NCBI GenBank assembly: GCA_964369475.1
Contig: CAYJFK010000074.1
Span: forward strand, 1 to 10,275
DNA length: 10,275 bases
Reading direction: 5' to 3'
Origin: CAYJFK01 sp964369475
Lineage (GTDB): Bacteria; Bacillota; Clostridia; Oscillospirales; Feifaniaceae
Shown here: positions 6,576 through 10,275 of the stretch, in pieces
Layout of the letters: every line of letters begins with the position of its first letter
How positions within the stretch are numbered: the first letter of the stretch is position 1
Made by a program: the position numbers and the translations under genes
The notes under the pieces: generated by a model
Told to the model about the DNA's origin: nothing
Databases searched by the model: none
What the model saw: the letters and a program-made list of their open reading frames with translations, nothing else

Positions 6576-7679
6576 ATGAATGAAGAAAAATATATGCTGA
6601 TAGCTTTGGAATTAGCGATAAAAGGCATAGGAAAGGTCAACCCTAATCCGCTTGTCGGTGCGGTCATTGTTAAAGATGGCATGATCATTGGAAGCGGTTA
6701 TCATGAAAAATACGGTGAGCTACACGCAGAGCGAAATGCACTTAAAAACTGTGTTGCTTCACCAAACGGCGCAACTATGTATGTCACCTTAGAGCCTTGT
6801 TGTCATTATGGCAAGACTCCGCCTTGCACTGAAGCTATTATAAAAAGCGGCATCAAAAAAGTGGTCGTTGGTACGCTCGACCCAAATGAAAAAATGGCGG
6901 GCAAAGGTGTGGAGATCTTGCAAGAGGCAGGTATAGAGGTAGTGGTAGGCATTTGCTCTAAAGAGTGCTTGGAGCTAAATGAAGTATTCTTTCATTACAT
7001 TAAAAACAAAAGACCATATGTTTTGATGAAATATGCTATGACACAAGACGGTAAAATTGCAACAACGAGCGGTCAAAGCAAATGGATTACAAACGAGAAA
7101 TCTCGAGAAGATGTCCATAAAACAAGAAATCGGTATATGGCAATTATGGTCGGAGTCGGTACAGTTTTAGCTGATGATCCAGAGCTTACTTGCAGGCTCG
7201 AAGGGAGCAGAAACCCAATTCGAATAATATGTGATAGCAAGCTTTCCACTCCGCTTTACAGCAAAGTTGTAACGACTGCTAAAAGTGTAAAAACGATTAT
7301 TGCCACAACGATTGACGATGAAAAAGATCATAAACCATATTTAGAAAAAGGTATTGATATTGTTGTTACTGAGAGTGCAGACAGTAGAGTAAACCTGCCT
7401 GAACTTATGAGCAAACTATATCAAAAAGGCATCGACAGCATCCTTCTTGAGGGAGGAGGAAGTCTTAACTTTTCGGCGCTCGATAGTGAAATTGTAAATA
7501 AAATACACTGCTATATATCTCCGAAAATCTTTGGTGGAGAAAGTGCCAAATCTCCTATTATGGGAAATGGGTTTTCGAAGGTTGATAACAAGGTCAGTTT
7601 AAGAACTACTAAAATTATGAACTTTGATAATGATATTTTGATTGAAAGCGAGGTCGGTTATGTTTACAGGGATAATTGA
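6576..7679 (+). CDS. ribD: Bifunctional diaminohydroxyphosphoribosylaminopyrimidine deaminase / 5-amino-6-(5-phosphoribosylamino)uracil reductase
   Basis: RibD catalyses the second and third steps of riboflavin synthesis, deamination and then NADPH-dependent ribose reduction of the GTP-derived pyrimidine. The ATG at 6576 follows GGAGG (6566-6570) by 5 nt; the frame is open further upstream to 6528 but without a binding site. The protein has 367 residues, the usual length. The deaminase domain (about 1-145) has VNPNPLVGAV at 22-31 and the zinc site H50-A-E52, C75 and C84 (PCCHYGKTPPC). The reductase domain (about 146-362) has MKYAMTQDGKIAT at 151-163 and EGGG at 292-295. It is the first gene after the FMN-controlled terminator, and its last 20 nt overlap ribE. 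Confidence 0.97.
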   Translation: MNEEKYMLIALELAIKGIGKVNPNPLVGAVIVKDGMIIGSGYHEKYGELHAERNALKNCVASPNGATMYVTLEPCCHYGKTPPCTEAIIKSGIKKVVVGTLDPNEKMAGKGVEILQEAGIEVVVGICSKECLELNEVFFHYIKNKRPYVLMKYAMTQDGKIATTSGQSKWITNEKSREDVHKTRNRYMAIMVGVGTVLADDPELTCRLEGSRNPIRIICDSKLSTPLYSKVVTTAKSVKTIIATTIDDEKDHKPYLEKGIDIVVTESADSRVNLPELMSKLYQKGIDSILLEGGGSLNFSALDSEIVNKIHCYISPKIFGGESAKSPIMGNGFSKVDNKVSLRTTKIMNFDNDILIESEVGYVYRDN

Positions 7680-8289
7680 AGAAATAGGAACTGTAAAACA
7701 GGTGAAAAAAGGTGCTAAATCGGCCGAGCTTTTAATCGAAGCAAAAATTATCTTTGCAGACTTAAAACTCGGTGACAGTGTTGCCACAAACGGTGTTTGC
7801 CTTACGGTTACCAAAATAAGCGGCAATATATTTTCGGCAGATGTTATGAATGAAACTCTAACAAGGTCGAGTTTAGCAGATTTAAGGCAAGGCAGTTTAG
7901 TTAACTTAGAGCGAGCCATGATAGCAGATGGCAGGTTTGGTGGGCATATCGTGTCAGGGCATATTGACGGTGTAGGGAAAATTATCTCTATTACAAAAGA
8001 TGATATTGCATATTGGTATAAGATAGGGGCAAAGAGCGATATTATGAGATACATTATCGAAAAGGGCTCGATAACTATCGACGGAATAAGTCTTACTGTT
8101 GCAAAGGTCGAGAGAGATAGTTTTTCGGTATCTATTATTCCTCATACACTTAGTCAAACTATATTAAAAGATAAAAGAATTGGAAGTTTTGTCAATTTAG
8201 AAAATGATATTGTGGGCAAATATATAGAGAAGTTTTTGACTACACCAAAAGGTATGAAAAAAGATTTTCTAACTCAAAATGGATTTTAG
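7660..8289 (+). CDS. ribE: Riboflavin synthase, alpha subunit
   Basis: The enzyme dismutates two 6,7-dimethyl-8-ribityllumazine molecules into riboflavin and the ribitylamino-pyrimidine. The ATG at 7660 begins the canonical MFTGIIEEIG and lies inside ribD, with a weak GAGGT (7650-7654) upstream, so translation is probably coupled. The 209 residues contain two lumazine-binding barrels. The first, about 1-97, includes GVCLTVTKI and GGHIVSGHIDG at its end. The second, about 98-200, includes GISLTVAKV and HTLSQTIL. The length is normal. The stop codon overlaps the Shine-Dalgarno of ribBA. Confidence 0.96.
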   Translation: MFTGIIEEIGTVKQVKKGAKSAELLIEAKIIFADLKLGDSVATNGVCLTVTKISGNIFSADVMNETLTRSSLADLRQGSLVNLERAMIADGRFGGHIVSGHIDGVGKIISITKDDIAYWYKIGAKSDIMRYIIEKGSITIDGISLTVAKVERDSFSVSIIPHTLSQTILKDKRIGSFVNLENDIVGKYIEKFLTTPKGMKKDFLTQNGF

Positions 8290-8298
8290 GAGGTAAAG

Positions 8299-9501
8299 AT
8301 GTTTAAATATAACACAGTTGAAGAAGCCTTAGAAGCTTTAAGGCAAGGCGAGATAATTTTGGTTACCGATGATGAGGATAGAGAAAATGAAGGAGATTTT
8401 ATCTGTGCCGCTCAGTTTGCAACGACAGAGAATATCAACTTTATGGCGGTACATGGCAAGGGCTTAATATGTATGCCAATGAGCATGGATCTTGCGAGCA
8501 AGCTCAAATTCCCGCAAATGGTAAGTCAAAACACAGATAATCACGAAACTGCCTTTACAGTGTCGATAGACCACATAGACACAACGACAGGCATTTCAGC
8601 AGCAGAGAGAAGTCTAACGGCATTAAAGGTTCTCGAAGAAAATGCAAAACCTGAGGATTTCAGGCGTCCGGGTCATATGTTTCCACTCGTTGCTAAGAAA
8701 AATGGTGTACTTGAGCGAAACGGGCATACCGAAGCGACGGTAGACTTGATGAGGCTTGCAGGGCTAAAGGAAAGTGGACTGTGCTGTGAAATCATGGCTG
8801 ATAACGGAACTATGATGAAAACACCCGAGCTTATAGAATTTGCAAAGAAGTATGATATGAAGTTTATCACAATTAAAGCTTTACAGGAGTATCGAAAAAG
8901 ATTTGATAAAGTAGTAAAGCTTATAGCAAAACCAAAGCTGCCAACAAAATTCGGAGAATTTACAGCCTATGGATATGAAAACACATTAAATGGTGAACAT
9001 CACGTAGCGCTTGTAAAGGGCGATATTTCAGACGGCAGAGATATTCTAATTCGTGTTCATTCAGAGTGCCTGACCGGCGATGTATTCCACTCTGCTAAAT
9101 GCGACTGCGGAGATCAACTTGCTACTGCCATGGCGGAAATTGAAAAAGAAGGTCGAGGAATTTTGCTTTATATGCGTCAAGAGGGGCGTGGAATTGGCCT
9201 TTTGAACAAATTAAAAGCATACGAATTACAGCAAAGAGGCATGGACACGGTCGAAGCCAATCTTGCGCTGGGGTTTGGCGAAGATGACAGAGAGTATTTT
9301 ATAGGCTGTCAGATCCTCGAAGACTTAGGCGTGAAATCTATTCATCTTATGACAAACAATCCCGACAAGATGTATCAGCTTGAAGATTTTGGCTTGGAAA
9401 TTACAAAAAGAGTGCCGATAGAGATCGAGTGTGGTATTCATGATAAGAGATATCAAAAAACAAAGCAAGACAAAATGGGTCATTACTTAAATATTGAATA
9501 A
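8299..9501 (+). CDS. ribBA: Bifunctional 3,4-dihydroxy-2-butanone-4-phosphate synthase / GTP cyclohydrolase II
   Basis: RibBA supplies both precursors of riboflavin: dihydroxybutanone phosphate from ribulose 5-phosphate (N-terminal half) and the pyrimidine from GTP (C-terminal half). AGGAGG at 8288-8293 is 5 nt before the ATG, with 9 nt between ribE and this gene. The synthase domain (1 to about 200) has the metal/substrate loop DDEDRENEGD (24-33), RRPGHMFPL (122-130) and GHTEATVDLMRLAG (142-155). The cyclohydrolase domain (about 201-400) has zinc ligands C257, C268 and C270 in HSECLTGDVFHSAKCDCGD and the catalytic motif RQEGRGIGL (293-301). All key residues are present, so both halves should be active. 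It measures 400 residues, the family norm. Confidence 0.97.
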   Translation: MFKYNTVEEALEALRQGEIILVTDDEDRENEGDFICAAQFATTENINFMAVHGKGLICMPMSMDLASKLKFPQMVSQNTDNHETAFTVSIDHIDTTTGISAAERSLTALKVLEENAKPEDFRRPGHMFPLVAKKNGVLERNGHTEATVDLMRLAGLKESGLCCEIMADNGTMMKTPELIEFAKKYDMKFITIKALQEYRKRFDKVVKLIAKPKLPTKFGEFTAYGYENTLNGEHHVALVKGDISDGRDILIRVHSECLTGDVFHSAKCDCGDQLATAMAEIEKEGRGILLYMRQEGRGIGLLNKLKAYELQQRGMDTVEANLALGFGEDDREYFIGCQILEDLGVKSIHLMTNNPDKMYQLEDFGLEITKRVPIEIECGIHDKRYQKTKQDKMGHYLNIE

Positions 9502-9517
9502 AGAGGAGAATTTTATA

Positions 9518-9985
9518 ATGAAAACTTACGAGGGAATTTTAGTATCAAAAGAGATCAAGATAGGCATTGTTGCAGCACGGTTTAATGAATTTATTACATC
9601 AAAGCTACTTGGCGGCGCAATAGATGCACTAAAAAGGCATGAGGTAAGCGAAAACGACATTGAAATTGCTTGGGTTCCGGGGGCTTATGAAATTCCACTT
9701 ATTGCACAGAAGATGGCTAACAGCAAGAAATATGATGCTGTTATATGCTTGGGCGCTGTAATTCGTGGTAGCACAACACATTATGATTATGTGTGTAACG
9801 AAGTTGCAAAAGGTATTGCGACTGTCTCTATGAATAGTGAAATCCCTGTAATGTTTGGAGTATTAACTACCGAAAACATAGAGCAAGCTATCGAACGCGC
9901 GGGCACAAAGGCAGGTAACAAAGGTTATGATGTGGCTTGTGGTGCGATAGAGATGGTAAATCTAATCAGAGAAATCGAAAGATAG
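9518..9985 (+). CDS. ribH: 6,7-Dimethyl-8-ribityllumazine synthase
   Basis: RibH condenses the ribitylamino-pyrimidine with dihydroxybutanone phosphate to the lumazine used by RibE; members often assemble into 60-mer capsids or pentamers. The ATG at 9518 has AGAGGAG (9502-9508) 9 nt upstream; the frame opens earlier at 9494 inside ribBA but without a binding site. The 155 residues are typical. Visible signatures are ARFNEFIT (20-27), WVPGAYEIP (52-60), GAVIRGSTTHYDYV (79-92) with the likely catalytic H88, and FGVLTTENIEQAIERAG (113-129). It is the last riboflavin gene, 16 nt after ribBA; its stop codon shares one base with the GTG of the HAD fragment. Confidence 0.97.
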   Translation: MKTYEGILVSKEIKIGIVAARFNEFITSKLLGGAIDALKRHEVSENDIEIAWVPGAYEIPLIAQKMANSKKYDAVICLGAVIRGSTTHYDYVCNEVAKGIATVSMNSEIPVMFGVLTTENIEQAIERAGTKAGNKGYDVACGAIEMVNLIREIER

Positions 9986-10110
9986 TGGCAAATATTATAT
10001 TCGACTATGATGGAACTTTACACGAGAGCCTTCATATCTACGCACCGGCATTTAGAAAAGCAGTGACCTATCTAAGAAGTAAAGGATTTACATCTATCAC
10101 CCTAGGGTGA
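9985..10110 (+). pseudogene. Truncated HAD-superfamily phosphatase gene (N-terminus only)
   Basis: A GTG at 9985 overlapping the ribH stop (TAGTG) opens a frame reading MANIIFDYDGTLHESLHIY, with the HAD motif I DYDGT nucleophile loop, then a normal alpha-helical cap start (APAFRKAVTYLRSKG). The family-like sequence ends near residue 35 and the frame stops at 10108-10110 within the palindrome, after only 41 codons; HAD phosphatases have over 200. A HAD phosphatase next to ribH would suit the missing step, dephosphorylation of the ribitylamino-pyrimidine phosphate, but this is inference. The gene was either cut by the sequence on its right or cut at an assembly chimera. Confidence 0.7.
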
Positions 10111-10229
10111 TAGATGTAATCCGAACCCGTCCCTGACAGCGTGTGTCTCCACCATTCTTCGTTATACTCCTCGGCAAGGCAACAAGCATTGCGCTCGTCG
10201 TATGCCTCGACTGGCGAAGACACACGCTG
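10068..10229 (-). other. Protein-like minus-strand frame through the palindrome and inverted repeat
   Basis: Between a TGA at 10232-10230 and a TAG at 10070-10068 a minus-strand frame is open for 53 codons. It includes YDERNACCLAEEYNEEWW, then RHTLSGTGSDYIYHP, and its last residues come from the complement of the HAD fragment. The composition (acidic, aromatic, WW) looks like real protein, but there is no start codon with a binding site and I recognise no family. A second minus frame is open from the window edge to 10162. It may be the tail of a gene in a repeat element. Confidence 0.3.
10088..10119. repeat. Perfect 32-bp palindrome at the HAD break point
   Basis: The two 16-base halves (centre between 10103 and 10104, core CCCTAGGG) are exact reverse complements. 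With a one-base bulge at 10087 the pairing continues through GGA/TCC to 10084-10122, 19 bp in all. There is no loop and no U-tract. HAD-like coding ends here and a different, more GC-rich sequence begins, so it marks a junction: a mobile-element end, an inverted duplication or a chimeric read. Confidence 0.8.
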
Positions 10230-10235
10230 TCAGGG
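10131..10235. repeat. 105-bp element with 18-bp perfect terminal inverted repeats
   Basis: The arms are CCCTGACAGCGTGTGTCT (10131-10148) and its exact reverse complement at 10218-10235, with a 69-nt core. I see no target-site duplication (flanks ACCCGT and GTCGCA). The core has no open frame with a start site, although both strands are open in places. It could be a MITE-like element, a REP/palindromic repeat or a large RNA hairpin. Confidence 0.6.
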
Positions 10236-10236
10236 G

Positions 10237-10275
10237 TCGCAAAGCGATTTTTGAAGCCACAGGGCGTTTTGTGGC
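10237..10275. repeat. Two short hairpins at the right edge
   Basis: TCGC-AAA-GCGA (10237-10247) is followed by TTTTT, a very short terminator-like hairpin on the plus strand. GCCACA (10256-10261) pairs with TGTGGC (10270-10275) with an 8-nt loop and is cut by the window end. Together with the two inverted repeats on the left, this makes the last 190 bases unusually rich in secondary structure. Confidence 0.4.

Noticed and set aside
10088..10119. Palindrome as terminator of the riboflavin operon
   Set aside because: It has no loop and no following U-tract, and HAD coding sequence runs into it.
10131..10235. Integron attC site
   Set aside because: Size and imperfect symmetry would fit, but no RYYYAAC/GTTRRRY core sites are visible at the ends.

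Overview
The window looks like chromosomal DNA of a Gram-positive anaerobe, probably a low-to-mid GC Clostridia-type member of the Firmicutes. The basis is the strong AGGAGG-type ribosome binding sites, TTGACA/TATAAT-like promoters, an FMN riboswitch with an intrinsic terminator ahead of a ribD-ribE-ribBA-ribH operon, an OmpR-type two-component system and a GLUG-repeat surface protein with a Gram-positive-style signal peptide. The species cannot be told from the sequence.

Layout. (1) Positions 2148 down to 1, minus strand: the first 716 codons of a large secreted repeat protein that runs off the left edge. (2) Positions 2149-2349: a divergent intergenic region with a good plus-strand promoter and an 18-bp operator-like inverted repeat. 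(3) Positions 2350-4638: a response regulator and its membrane sensor kinase. (4) Positions 4732-5784: a structured leader and a lipoate-protein ligase, followed directly by a broken stub of a lipoyl-domain (E2) gene. (5) Positions 5865-6260: AT-rich DNA without a convincing gene. (6) Positions 6261-9985: promoter, FMN riboswitch, terminator and four riboflavin genes covering all the classical steps except the dephosphorylation. (7) Positions 9985-10110: a HAD phosphatase gene, 1 nt overlapping ribH, that breaks off after about 35 residues in a 32-bp perfect palindrome. (8) Positions 10120-10275: a higher-GC, hairpin-rich segment with an 18-bp inverted repeat, apparently a repeat element or a chimeric junction.

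How the parts work together. The riboflavin operon is ordinary, complete and very probably FMN-controlled by transcription attenuation. The two-component system is divergent from the surface protein and shares an operator-like palindrome with it, so it may control that protein. The lipoate ligase appears to have lost the lipoyl-protein gene that once followed it.

I did not find a clearly new multi-gene system. The parts that known families explain least are the right-hand segment with its two nested inverted repeats and the truncated HAD gene, the E2 remnant after lplA, the lplA leader structure, and the palindrome between the adhesin and the two-component system.
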